From Clitopilus passeckerianus (lineage: Eukaryota > Basidiomycota > Agaricomycetes > Agaricales > Entolomataceae): a stretch of 64,000 nucleotides of DNA. The position numbers were made by a program, and so were the translations under genes. How positions within the stretch are numbered: position 1 is the first letter of the stretch; each line of letters opens with the position of its first letter. The notes under the pieces are model-generated. The model saw only the letters and a program-made list of their open reading frames with translations. It did not search any database and had not been told where the DNA came from. Shown here in pieces: positions 23,301-33,449 of the stretch. The stretch spans positions 62,001-126,000 of the forward strand of contig CALYLX010000079.1 in assembly GCA_944990035.1 (NCBI GenBank), given 5' to 3'.

Positions 23301-25722
23301 GCCCTCGGATCCGAAAATACGGTGTCCATATTAAAGCTGACTTCACCCGGCTTTTCAAAAACTGTGGGTTTGACACAAAACGTGACATCCCTCCATTTTC
23401 TGGAGCCATTGAGCTTGGCGCTATGGCCCATGAACGCAACCTGACTCAAAGATCCAACACCTCTCTGCAGGATCTTGTTGGCGTTCTGTTGAAGCGATAC
23501 ATTTCCAAGAATGAAACTGTTCGCATTAGTACAGCCTGGGTTGAGGATGAACTATCCAGTGATGCAATTCGGTATGCAAGCCTTGACGGATATGCAACCT
23601 GGACCCTCCAAGAGCACATCACCAGTGTGGCCTCACAGCGTCCCATATCCCTTGACACCCCTCCTGGCACTCAGGTGAAGTTGCTCTCACGGGATGGCTC
23701 TTCTGTTGTGGCCATTGGCTACGTTGCACCAGATCGTGCAAGCGTCAAGAAGCACAATGGTGTGAACGTCACCCGCACCCGCACTCTCATCAATATTACG
23801 GCCATTATCCAACCTGCATACCTGGTCCGAGGTGCCCTATTACCCTCGAAAGCGGACACAGCTATCTCTGAAGTGGCTCAGCCTCTTCCTTACCGGATGC
23901 TCTGTGATATGCGGGATGTTCAAATAGCACTTGGTATTGCACCTGTTCGTGATTTACCCCGCTGCCCCCTTCCACCCCACCCTTACACTCCCAACCATGA
24001 TCCCTACTCTGATCCTATTGAAGGTATTGAGCCCCATCCTGATCCCTCCTTATTATCTGAGGAGGAGAGTATGGATGATATTGAGCGGCTTCAATGGCCA
24101 GCATTGATCAGCCACGATGCGGAGACCGAGCAGTTGACAGCATCATCAGCTGCTGATTCTGCAGCAATGTCTCTGGCAGACAAATACATCCCGGCTGCCC
24201 TTGCCACTACTGCAGCTACCGTCTCTGGTCTCTACTCAGACCCAGAGTTACGCTCACGAGTGCTCGGGGACATTTGGCATCTTATGGATCAGTTCAAGAT
24301 TTCACGAACTCATGGTCTGCGTCATGCCTTTGCCCGGGCTCTTCGTGATGCTATTTTCATTCCGGACCCAGAGGATAAGGCTGCAGTAGAGCGGTTCTTA
24401 GCTACTCAAGGTATCACCTGGGATCAGATGGTTCTCTGGAAGTCCAACTGGGTCTGGAAGCGTGTTCGACGGTTTGTCCCCGGGCCGATGTTCTAGCTCC
24501 TCGAGTTGCACAGGTCATCCGTACCTATGGACCACTTGTTGATGCGACAACCAGTCAGCCACTTTTCAATGAAGCATCATTCTTGAAGGCAAAGAACATC
24601 CTTGAGAACATCCATGCGGGTTACTATTCTGACCCATGTGGAGTCAAACTCTACACTCCCGATCGCAAAGACAAGTTTGGTCTTCAACTCTATCACTGTC
24701 TTCGGGGCACAAATGGAGTTGAGGGTGGGGTGCACCAGAACATAGCAAGGCGCTTTGGCTCATATTGTGCCTCACCGCAGTTTGCAGCCAACCTCCTTCG
24801 TGATTACTGCAGTCATCACAACCTTGTAGTAAGTACTGTTATCCTTACAAGCTTAGTACAGTGGCATTCTAAACTACTTAGGTTGGGACTCTAAACCGCA
24901 CAGGAAAGCCGTTTCAAGGATCATTTGATATCTGGACTCGGAACCACCTTGCAGACCTTATCGATGTTACTCGAGACATGTTTGACCCAACTACCCTGGA
25001 ACCTTCTCTTGTTGGGTGGGTCAACGGTACTAACTACCGACCATCCCGGAGACCTTTGGTATTCTTCCTCTGTCTCCTGCTTCCAAACAAACCCTTGGTA
25101 TGGACAGCTTTTCCGTTCAGCATGCCAAAGACAACAAAATCCGCCACTATAACCTTGCTATACAACAAGAAACTCGGTTTGCTGTTCTCCCGTCCACACC
25201 CAAGAGGAACATGCTTTGTTCAGAGAGTTCCTCAGGCCGGATGGTCCCTTTACACATGGTTTAAAGCCAAATTGGATAACATTGACCGCTCAATGGTCTG
25301 CAAAATCTGACAGAGTAAAAGTGTTCTACAAGGTATGTCTATGTAGTACTTGAACATACGTTGATAGTACTAACTAAGTGCTCCATATTTGTTCCATTAG
25401 CTTCCTGAACACTTGAAGAACTTCTATAAATCATGGTTGGAAACAAGAAATGAGAAGAACAGCTTCGAACCCTATCGTGCTACATTCCAGCAAGTTGCCT
25501 CTAATCTTACTCCAGACCGCTCTGCTATCCCACCTATCCCAATTGCTGAGCGTACTCTGGTTGCTGCTCAAATCACGGCTCTCCCGCTACCACGTCCAGC
25601 TATACCCGCTGACTGGACAATGATCAATACATCCAACCCACCGGCAGAGCAGAGTGGACCTAGAAGCAGCACTGGTAGTCAGGCTCCGACTGCACTTGTG
25701 TTCAAGAATTCTTCAGCGCACC

Positions 25723-25727
25723 GTTTC
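25723..25727. repeat. 5-bp target-site duplication of the retroelement, left
   Basis: GTTTC precedes the LTR at 25728 and recurs at 32944-32948 after the other LTR. Removing one copy plus the element makes the host exon continuous (...SAHRF | QQTLPVAAG...). Confidence 0.9.
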
Positions 25728-25967
25728 TGTTAAGGCAGAGCCTAACAACTTAGGTAATACTGTTTACGCTCGATGTCTTTTGATAAACAAAGACAGAGAT
25801 TTGTCAGCAGCTGCGGCTGTACTGACGACCTGGTGAGATTGACGAAGCAAGGGACTTAAAGGCGAAGTAAAGAACTAAGCAGTTAGGTAGATTGCCTAGG
25901 TCAAGCTGAGGAGCCTTGACCAAATGGTACAGGTTTATATACCTATCTAGTAGTTCTAAATATAGCA

Positions 25968-26030
25968 CATGCGCAGCATGCTGAGTAAGTAATGAGTCAT
26001 GCGCAGCATGATGAGTAAGTACATGAGTCA
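25968..26030. repeat. U3 tandem repeats with bZIP-type sites
   Basis: Two near-identical units begin CATGCGCAGCATG at 25968 and 25998. Each ends in TGAGTCA (25993-25999 and 26024-26030), the reverse complement of the Gcn4/AP-1 core TGACTCA. A degenerate third unit lies near 26110. They sit in U3 upstream of the TATA box, so a stress- or starvation-responsive enhancer is a reasonable inference. The same array occurs in the other LTR. Confidence 0.7.
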
Positions 26031-26053
26031 GAAAGAGTCAGATAAGGTATAAG

Positions 26054-26073
26054 TCTCTCACGATCGTGAGAGA
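26054..26073. repeat. 20-bp perfect palindrome in LTR
   Basis: TCTCTCACGATCGTGAGAGA is self-complementary over all 20 bases. The other LTR has it at 32804-32823. It could be a protein-binding site or an RNA hairpin in readthrough transcripts. Confidence 0.85.
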
Positions 26074-26226
26074 TGCGGAGTAAGCATGGAAAAAGATGAA
26101 AAATGCGCAGTGATGCGCAGCATATGTGAGTAATCGTGCATAGGTAAGCGGGCCGGGGTATGTAAGGAGAAACATGTAAGCAAAATCATAACATTACCCT
26201 CTCGCTATCGTTGAAGTCTCCTGACT

Positions 26227-27093
26227 TCAATTCCTTCCTTTACCCCAGAAGTGACGGTCTATGCCCTTGTGGTAGCGTTGCGGGCAGCTAACCGGGTAAT
26301 GGCCTGGGCCACGATGATGGCACAGACGACACACAAAACGAAAGCAATGACACTGTCGGTGTCTGCCTCCACAAATGTAGCATCTGAACCATCTGGGTGG
26401 TGGTGGTCTGTTGGCAAGGTATCCGGTGCGCGGCGCCTTCTGGGACGATACTGTCGAGGAAGGTTCACCAGCGTTGGTGAGTCGGACTCTGGTGGGCTTT
26501 CGAATGCGGAGAGGTATGGCGTTGGAGGGTTTGCCATTGGGATTGATGTTTTCCTTGTTGTCGTTCTGTTCTTTTTTGACGAAGGGGTTATGTTTTATTT
26601 TTGCGGCGGTGTGTAAATTGGTGACGGGAGGAAATGCTCGTAGGGTTCCGCAAACTTGACGTGCAGTGAGGATTGTGACTTCCTCTTCTTGACTTTCCTC
26701 AGGCCCCCAGGGATTGGAGGCAAGGGTTTCGAAGTCTGTCTCCTCTGGGTTGTTGAACCAGTTTTGTCGTTCGGGGAAGAATTCGTCGAGGAAAGCTGTT
26801 CCTCCAATAGCAAAGAAGAGGTCTGTGAGGGTCTCCTCCGTTTCTCGATCAACTTTGTCCAAAAGTTGATCAAGATCGTCAGTGGTTTTCGCAAATTGGT
26901 GGCGCAGACGAGCCACTTCGTTGCGAGTTTCGGTTCGTCGGTTTTGGTAGAGGGTTCCTTGTTCTCCCACAGCGGTGAGAGGGTTGTCGTTGCTGCTCCA
27001 GGCAGTATGTGTACGGAGCGCCGTAATAGCGGTATCGGATTTGAAGGTGTTGCGGATGATGGTGCGGTCGTAGGAAGAGGCATTTTGAGACAT
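26227..27093 (-). CDS. Accessory ORF 3' of pol, coiled coil + zinc-cluster protein
   Basis: An intact 288-codon ORF in the same direction as pol, starting 38 bp after the pol stop. Residues about 50-95 are heptad-like and charged (NEVARLRHQFAKTTDDLDQL), probably a coiled coil. The middle is basic and proline-rich. The C-terminus holds a compact Cys/His cluster (CYICGGRHRQCHC, CRLCHHRG, HYPVSC), probably zinc-binding. It is not an envelope protein: no signal peptide or membrane segment. It is uninterrupted, unlike gag and pol. Function unknown; nucleic-acid binding is inferred from the cluster and basic charge. Confidence 0.75.
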   Translation of the reverse strand: MSQNASSYDRTIIRNTFKSDTAITALRTHTAWSSNDNPLTAVGEQGTLYQNRRTETRNEVARLRHQFAKTTDDLDQLLDKVDRETEETLTDLFFAIGGTAFLDEFFPERQNWFNNPEETDFETLASNPWGPEESQEEEVTILTARQVCGTLRAFPPVTNLHTAAKIKHNPFVKKEQNDNKENINPNGKPSNAIPLRIRKPTRVRLTNAGEPSSTVSSQKAPRTGYLANRPPPPRWFRCYICGGRHRQCHCFRFVCRLCHHRGPGHYPVSCPQRYHKGIDRHFWGKGRN

Positions 27094-27131
27094 TGTTATA
27101 TAGTGGATGTGAGTGGGTTTGCTATGTGGTG

Positions 27132-30100
27132 TCAGGTGAGTCTCTTCCTCTTTTTATACTCGGTGAGTATTTTCTTGGCGTTCCGCAGTTCCGACTCGGG
27201 CATCCATTCGTTGTCCGCTGATGGCCATCCCTTCCATTTTACGAGGTATCTGTGTCGCCCTTTGCCTTGTTTCTGATGGGCCACAATTGCTTCTATTTCG
27301 TATTCTTCTATTCCGTCGATTTCGTCAGGTGGCGGTTTAGAGAAGCTGGGTCCATGCGCTTTGGTGGAGATGTAACGGGTGAGAAGTGACGCGTGAATCA
27401 CCGGGTGGATCTTCCATCGTCTTGGCAGGTCGAGTTTATAGGTCAGGTGTCCTTTTACCTCAAGTATCTTGAAGGGTCCTTCTCGTTTGGGTGCTAGTTT
27501 CTTGGAGATGTTTCCTTGATTGAGATTTGTGGCTTCTAACCACACCTTTTCTCCGACTTTGAATGGGGTGAACTGTCGTGTGATCTTCTCTGCCATGCGT
27601 TGCGCAGCAAGTGCATGTGCAGCATTTGCTTCATCGCGTGCTAGCAGAAGTTCCTTGATCCGTTTGTCAACTGCGGGAATTTTGCTAGTGGGAGCAACTG
27701 ATGGGAGTGCAGGTGGTTCGTATCCCATCATTAGGTAGAATGGGGTTCGTTTGGTGACAGAGTGTGTTCGGCTGTTGTAGGAGAATTCTAGAGTGGTAAT
27801 CCATTTGGACCAGGATTCGGGGTTCTGTGCACAGAAGATGCGGAGATAGGCATCAATCTCCTGATTGATCCTTTCTGTCGCACCATCGGTTTGTGGGTGG
27901 TAGGCGGTGCTCATGTTGAGCTTGATTCCAAGGAGTCGTCCCATTTCTTGGAAAACTTTAGAGGCGAATTGAGGTCCTCTGTCTGAAATTCCTTTGTCGG
28001 GAAGTCCAAAGCGACGGTAAACGTTGTCAATGTAGGCGTTTGCAGTTCCTGTGGCGTCGATTTTCTTTGTGCAAGGGATGAAAATTGCCCCTTCGTAGCT
28101 CCATGGTCGACCACGGCCATAATGCTATCGAAACCATCACTCTCTGGGAGATCCGTGTGAAAATCGTGCGTCACTAGCGAAAATGGCCTAGTGGTTTCGG
28201 ATTTGATGGGCATTAATGGTGGAGCGGTGGGGTGGCGATTGATTTTCATTTGCTGGCACATTGCACAGCCCTGCACAAAGTTCTTGATGAACACTGACAT
28301 CCCTGGCCACCAGTAGTCCTTCCGGACTTTTTCCAGTGTCCCAAATTGTCCAGGGTGTCCTGCGCTGGGTAGATCGTGATAACGTTGGACTATCTTCCTT
28401 CGGAGGTCTTCGTCATCTGGTACCACACACTTGTCCTTGTAGTACAAGATGCCATCGTCAAATTTCCAGTCTTCCAGGTTTGATCGGATTGGTGGGGGTC
28501 CGTCTTCTTTGGCGGTGCGAATGGCGTCAACAATCAGTTTGTCATTGACCATCTTGTGTACAATTTCGTCCTTTAGTTCAATGTCAATTGAGCGAAGGAA
28601 GAGCTTGTCGGGGAGGAGAATGATGTCTTCGTTGTCGGTGTCTTCACCTGGGATGTGGTCTGGTCGTCGAGATAGTGCGTCAGATTGTATCATCTTTGCA
28701 CCAGGGGTGTGTACAAGTTTGATGTTAAACTGGGATAGCATCAAATTCCATCTTGCTTGTCGTCGGTTCAACTTCCGGGCTTCTCGGAAGTATGTGAGGT
28801 TTTGTGATCGGATAGAATCACAACTGAATGTTGGGATCCATGGAAGTAGTGTCGCCAGGTTTCTAATGCGCGGATAATGCCTAGAAGTTCTCGGTCGTAG
28901 ATTTCATAGTTCCGTTCTGTTTCCGAGAACGATTTAGATATGAAACCACATGGGTGCCATGATCCGTTGGCGTCACGTTGTTGTAGGACTGCTCCTGTTG
29001 CATGTTTTGAGGCGTCGCTTTCCACCACAAATGGCTTCGTGGGATCAGGCATCAGCAACACAGGCGCTTCCAGGAATTTGTCTTTCAGGGTAGTGAAAGC
29101 TTTGTGACATTCATTGGTCCATTCCCATTTCTTGTCTTTCTTGGTGAGTTCGTTCAGCGGTTTGGCAATTTCCGCATATTTTCCGATGAACCTGCGGTAA
29201 AAGTTTCCGAATCCTAGGAATGATCGGACTTCCTTTACTGTAGTTGGCGTAGGCCAGTCGCGCATCCCTGCAAGTTTGACAGGGTCCATGGAGATCTTGT
29301 TTGGTTCAATGATGAACCCAAGGTATTCCACTCTTGTGGTGTCAAATTGGCATTTCTCTGCTTTGAGGTAGAGATCGTTGTTTTGTAGTCTTTGTAAGAC
29401 TCTGCGTGTGCGTTCTCGGTGTTTTTCTGGATCGTTGGAGAAGATGAGGATGTCGTCCATGTAGATGATGACCCATCCTTCGTCTATCATGTCTCGGAAA
29501 AGGTGGTTCATCATTGCTTGGAAGGTACCGGGTGAGTTCATTAGTCCAAAGAACATCTCCATTGGTTCAAATAACCCTCGGTTGGTCTTGAACGCTGCTT
29601 TCCATTGGTCACCATCTTTGATGCGGATGTTGTGATATCCCCATCGAATGTCGAGTTTGGTGAAGACAGTTGCTCCTTTGAGTTTATCGATGAGTTCGCT
29701 AGCCAGCGGTAAGGGGTAAGCGTTAGGTATTGTTCCTTCGTTGAGTCGTCGGTAATCCTGACATGGTCTCAGGGCTTCCGAGTCTTTCTTTGCAACAAAG
29801 AAGAACGGAGATGCTTGTGGGGAGTTGGATTCTCGGATGTATCCTTTGGCTAGATTTTCCTTGAGAAACTCGTCGAGTTTTTCTTGCTCTAAGGGGCTGA
29901 GCGGATAGACCTTGCAGTCTTTTGGCACGAAATCTGTCTTCAGATCTATGGCGTGATCCCAGGGTCGGCTTGGTGGGAATCGTTCAGATGCTGCTTTCTC
30001 AAAGACTTTTCTGTAGTCTTGAAGATAGTCGGGGATGATTTCGTCAAGGGATTTCTTTGGTTCCTTATCTTCTCGTTTATGTTCCAGAGCTTGCGAAATT

Positions 30101-30963
30101 GATGTTTTCGCACGTATCCACACCTGCTGTGTGTGGTGTCTGGTTGCTGGATGGTGTGTTACCACCGTCTGTCGTATTGTGGTAGTTGGCCTGATTGGCC
30201 CGTACACAAGGTAATCCTTTGTGTGTTCCTGCGTAAGTGGGGGTTCCTCCTTGGTGAATATTCCGACTGCCGGTTCGTTCTGGCAGTATGCGATGAGAAA
30301 ATCTTCATTGATCTCTTCTCCGTCTTCGACTATTCGGAAATAGTCGCTAAGTCCTTCTGATTTTCCGGGATTCTCTTCGGAACAATCAGGTGCTGGGGTA
30401 GGTGGCGTGTTTTCCTCTAGTAGTTGTTCTCGGATGGCTCTCATCCGCTTGATGTCTACTGCTCGCATCAATGTTTGCGACAGTCGTTGGGTAATGCGTG
30501 ATTCGTCGATTTCGAGTGTGCCGTCGCTCCACGATATGATTGGATCTACCCGTTTTAGCCAGGGTAATCCAAAAATCAGGTGGTCTTTCCCGAGTCCAGT
30601 GACAAAACATCTTTCCTTGATGATGGCTGTCCCTATCTTGGCAATAACCCAGGTAAAGTGGGTAATAGTTCCTTGTTTGTTCAGGGTGCCATCAACGTTT
30701 CGTGCTGTAATCGGTTGTCGGAGTGGGAGTAGTGGGAGGTGATGTGTCTTGGCGAAGACGGAGTCGATAAATGACCCTTGCGCTCCAGAGTCAATGAGAG
30801 CTTTTGTGCCGGCGATTGTTGTATTTCCATCTAGGGGGTCTTGTAGAGAGATTGGGATACGCATAGATTCAGCATAAAAATCAGTAGCTACAAGTATACT
30901 GGAAATATCAATCGGGCGAGGAAGTACTGACGTCGGCTTTGCAGTCTTCCTCTTTAAAAACCC
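27132..30963 (-). pseudogene. pol polyprotein (PR-RT-RNaseH-INT-chromodomain), frame-broken
   Basis: Entered from gag by -1 frameshift at 30957-30963. Protease: ALIDSGAQGSFID near 30790. Reverse transcriptase: FTKLDIRWGYHNI, and YMDD on the minus strand near 29460. RNase H: YDRELLGIIRALETWRHY, broken at the run 28800-28803. Integrase: zinc-binding HPGQFG...CAMCQQ, then the catalytic core, broken at 28089-28092, continuing with TAYHPQTDGATERIN. C-terminal chromodomain: YLVKWKGWPSADNEWMP near 27220. Pol copies the RNA and integrates the cDNA; the chromodomain targets heterochromatin marks. The two breaks are single-base, and if real they disable this copy. Confidence 0.9.
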
Positions 30964-32260
30964 TCAGCCTCTGCTTCAGTGTAGAATTCAGCGGCTTCTT
31001 CTTGGGGCATGTCAGCTAGGACTGCTCTGACATATTTGATCAACTCGGCTCCCTTCTCAGGTTTCTTGTGGAATCGGCTGTCGTTGTTGCTAGGGTAGGT
31101 TCTTCCAAAATTCTTCCTTTGAAGACATTGTTGGATCGTGTGACCTTTCTTGGAGCAATAGTAGCACAAGTTGTTCTTCTTGTGATGTTCTCTTTCCTCC
31201 TGGGTGAGGCGGCGTTTGGGTGGATCAGTGGTGAAACGATCAACATCCATAGCCATTGGGTCTCGGGCTCCAGTAGGTGTTTTGTAAGCACCTTTGACCA
31301 TATCAGATGTCTTGATGATACGGGTATGTCCCATGATTGTCTTGGCACGTCGCCAGTTGTTGTCAAACTGGACGGCTTTCTTGACCCAATCGTCGAATGT
31401 GGTAGGAGGGGAATCGGAAAAGAGAATTTTCTCTCGGAGTTTGGGGTAAGTCCTTCCATGAAGATCTCAATCTTTGCAGTGTCACCGCTGAGATCAGTTC
31501 GTGCAAGAATATTCTTGAAGACGGTGACAAATTCGTCAGCTGTCCCATCCTGTCGTAAGGCTTTGAGTTGGAGGAGTGCGGCAGCTTTGTCGTCGGTAGG
31601 GAAAAGGCTTCTTTGAATTGGTTGATAAATTCAGCGTAGGTGGCTTTCCTTTCAGCTGCTGAATATTTATCGTGAAATTCTAATCCCCATGCTGCTGCAG
31701 TTCCTTCTTTGAGGAAGGATAGGGCGATGCGAATCTTCTTGTCATCTTCGAGTTGGTTGAGGTTGTTTAGGATGAGGTAGTCTTCAAGTTCCTGAATGAA
31801 CTTTCTGGTCTTGGATCGGTCTCCGGAGAACGTTTGGGGTTTGGCTCCAATGTCCTTCTTGTTGTTGTTGTCTTGTGACATTTCGTAGTCGAAATCGAAG
31901 TCGGTCTCTGGTTCAATTGTTTCTGCACTGGGGCGCTCCTCTGGCTCAGCTGTGGGGCTCTCCTCTAGCTGTTGTTGTACTTGGTGTTCTTCTTCTTCCT
32001 CTTCGGGCAAGACAGAAGCGCTGGTAGACGGGACTAGTGATGGGTTCCTGGATATTGCTGTGGGTAATGGTGCGAAGCGTCGCTGTTCCTCCTCGTCTAC
32101 TTCAATGTCGTGTTCTCGTTGAGCTCGGACAATAGCAGGGGTCTTATGAGGTCGTTCAGGGGTAGGGAAGTCTAGAGCGTGGAAGTGTCTGTTTTCAACG
32201 GCAACGGTGGTGAATGTGAATTTGCCAAGGGAGAGAGGCGTAGCACCAGCGGTTATTGTT
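30954..32260 (-). pseudogene. gag, with CCHC zinc knuckle, frame-broken
   Basis: Capsid region PQTFSGDRSKTRKFIQELEDYL and ALSFLKEGTAAAWGLEF (about 31850-31680), typical of Ty3/Gypsy Gag. The nucleocapsid knuckle CYYCSKKGHTIQQC lies near 31130-31170. The stop TAA is at 30954-30956. The N-terminal part (LGKFTFTT...HFHALDFPTPE) reads upstream of the acidic PEEEEEEHQ stretch; the true start is unresolved. Single-base breaks lie near 31597-31603 and 31440-31446. Gag forms the particle and packages the RNA. Confidence 0.85.
30957..30963 (-). promoter_or_regulatory. Slippery heptamer for -1 gag-pol frameshift
   Basis: On the minus strand the gag frame ends GAG GGT TTT TAA, giving G GGT TTT, an X XXY YYZ heptamer directly before the stop. 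The -1 frame is open from here into pol (GFLKRKTAKPT...) with no stop before the protease. Confidence 0.75.
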
Positions 32261-32464
32261 GTGATTAAAACCGCAGTAGCTTCCGTTGGTGAACTTGTAG
32301 ACGTTGTTGGTTCCTTCTACTAGAGTGGTATTTCGTGGCGGGTGGTCTGCCCTGTGTACGACCGTGGTGACTGAGTGGTAGCCGCAACGGCAATCGGCCT
32401 GTTGCGTGCTTCTGCTGTGTTGTCGTGGGGTGGGCCTGCGCTAACAATGAGCGGGCCTTCTGAA

Positions 32465-32475
32465 CAGCTTGACCT
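32465..32475 (-). promoter_or_regulatory. Self-primer binding site (Tf1-like)
   Basis: Starting 2 nt past the 5' LTR (minus orientation), AGGTCAAGCTG is the exact complement of CAGCTTGACCT inside the LTR (32658 down to 32648). No tRNA-like TGG start follows the LTR. Tf1 of fission yeast primes with the first 11 nt of its own RNA in the same arrangement. Confidence 0.75.
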
Positions 32476-32477
32476 TT

Positions 32478-32943
32478 TGTTAAGGCAGAGCCTAACAACT
32501 TAGGTAATACTGTTTACGCTCGATGTCTTTTGATAAACAAAGACAGAGATTTGTCAGCAGCTGCGGCTGTACTGACGACCTGGTGAGATTGACGAAGCAA
32601 GGGACTTAAAGGCGAAGTAAAGAACTAAGCAGTTAGGTAGATTGCCTAGGTCAAGCTGAGGAGCCTTGACCAAATGGTACAGGTTTATATACCTATCTAG
32701 TAGTTCTAAATATAGCACATGCGCAGCATGCTGAGTAAGTAATGAGTCATGCGCAGCATGATGAGTAAGTACATGAGTCAGAAAGAGTCAGATAAGGTAT
32801 AAGTCTCTCACGATCGTGAGAGATGCGGAGTAAGCATGGAAAAAGATGAAAAATGCGCAGTGATGCGCAGCATATGTGAGTAATCGTGCATAGGTAAGCG
32901 GGCCGGGGTATGTAAGGAGAAACATGTAAGCAAAATCATAACA
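32478..32943 (-). repeat. LTR (5' LTR of the element)
   Basis: 466 bp, no difference seen from 25728-26193. In minus orientation U3 runs from 32943 to about 32659, with the TATA box at 32685-32691 and the predicted RNA start at 32658. Confidence 0.95.
32658..32691 (-). promoter_or_regulatory. LTR core promoter: TATA box and predicted start
   Basis: TATATAA (minus) at 32691-32685 lies 27-33 nt upstream of C32658, the first base of CAGCTTGACCT that is complementary to the self-primer site. The spacing is the normal TATA-to-start distance, so two independent signals point to the same base. Confidence 0.7.
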
Positions 32944-33449
32944 GTTTCCAACAAACCCTGCCAGTGGCTGCAGGGTCAGCATCCTCAGGCTCTCGTGACA
33001 AGGGGAAGAAACGGGCTCAACCAAGTGATTTTCATCCAGGTCCAAACTTGGGCCTATCACGGGTGATGTACCACAAGCCCCGAACTTGTCTTTGCTGTGG
33101 CGGAGACAAATGTAAGGGGAGAGGCGGAGAACACTACTGTCCAAACTTTGCTGGCTCCAGTGCAAGCGGTTCATGAAGGTATGTTTGATATTTCTGTCTG
33201 TGTAGGTGTTCAAGTGCTAATTCTGACTCGGAAAACATTTTGCAGTCTACGAAACGCATTCCGATACTCAATTGCAATATAATCAATACTTTTCTTTGGT
33301 AAGGCTACCCGTTCACTGATTTCCTGCCGATTTCTTTGGTCTCGTCGGGCTGGTGGTTGCTACGATACGGTAGTACATGTACCTCATCAATTAATTTCCG
33401 TTCTCCCTCGCTCCATCGGCAATTAATTAATTAATTTTTTCGAAACGCT

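Larger units (their letters stand above)
25728..26193 (-). repeat. LTR (3' LTR of the element)
   Basis: 466 bp, same sequence as 32478-32943 by line-by-line comparison. Contains a tandem repeat of about 30 bp (from 25968), a 20-bp perfect palindrome (26054-26073), two TGAGTCA sites, a TATA box and the predicted R start. The purine-rich AGCGAGAGGGTAA next to it on the minus strand (26194-26206) fits a polypurine tract. Confidence 0.95.
25728..32943 (-). mobile_element. Ty3/Gypsy chromovirus LTR retrotransposon, full length, nested
   Basis: 7,216 bp with two 466-bp LTRs that look identical base for base, TGTTA...TAACA ends and a 5-bp GTTTC duplication. Coding is on the minus strand: gag with CCHC knuckle, then protease, reverse transcriptase, RNase H, integrase and a C-terminal chromodomain (the order of Ty3/Gypsy chromoviruses), then an accessory ORF. 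Identical LTRs indicate a very recent insertion. Gag and pol carry four single-base frame breaks apart from the expected gag-pol frameshift. Self-priming signals are listed separately. Confidence 0.95.
20431..33176 (+). pseudogene. Transposon-borne AT-hook / DUF6729-like / 3'-5' exonuclease gene, broken
   Basis: Plus-strand multi-exon gene. N-terminal AT-hooks (RGPGRPKG, GRPVGRP) at about 20550-20650. Then an acidic linker and a Cys-rich region (WLPHFFVDN, IPCPEC, CGRSEC; about 21990-22180) resembling what I recall as DUF6729. Then a 3'-5' exonuclease domain with DEDDy motifs: DME at 23097-23105, KAD with Asp at 23339-23341, and YASLD at 23573-23587. A long Agaricomycete-specific region follows (ILENIHAGYYSDP, EGGVHQNIARRFGSY, GWVNGTNYRPSR, FYKSWLE), and after the nested retroelement a zinc cluster (CLCCGGDKCKGRG). 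Exon reading continues in frame across the insertion. Single-base breaks occur near 22221, 23302, 24478, 25047 and 25189. An RNase H-fold transposase role is inference. Confidence 0.7.

Noticed and set aside
26656..27276. Long plus-strand open frame of 206 codons
   Set aside because: It is antisense to the accessory ORF and pol end of the chromovirus and shows no family motif.
22221..31603. Explaining the nine frame breaks as programmed frameshifts
   Set aside because: Only the gag stop has an X XXY YYZ heptamer in the correct frame; the others lack one.
32471..32477. tRNA primer binding site after the 5' LTR
   Set aside because: No TGG start and no match to a tRNA 3' end that I recognise; the 11-nt self-complement is the better explanation.
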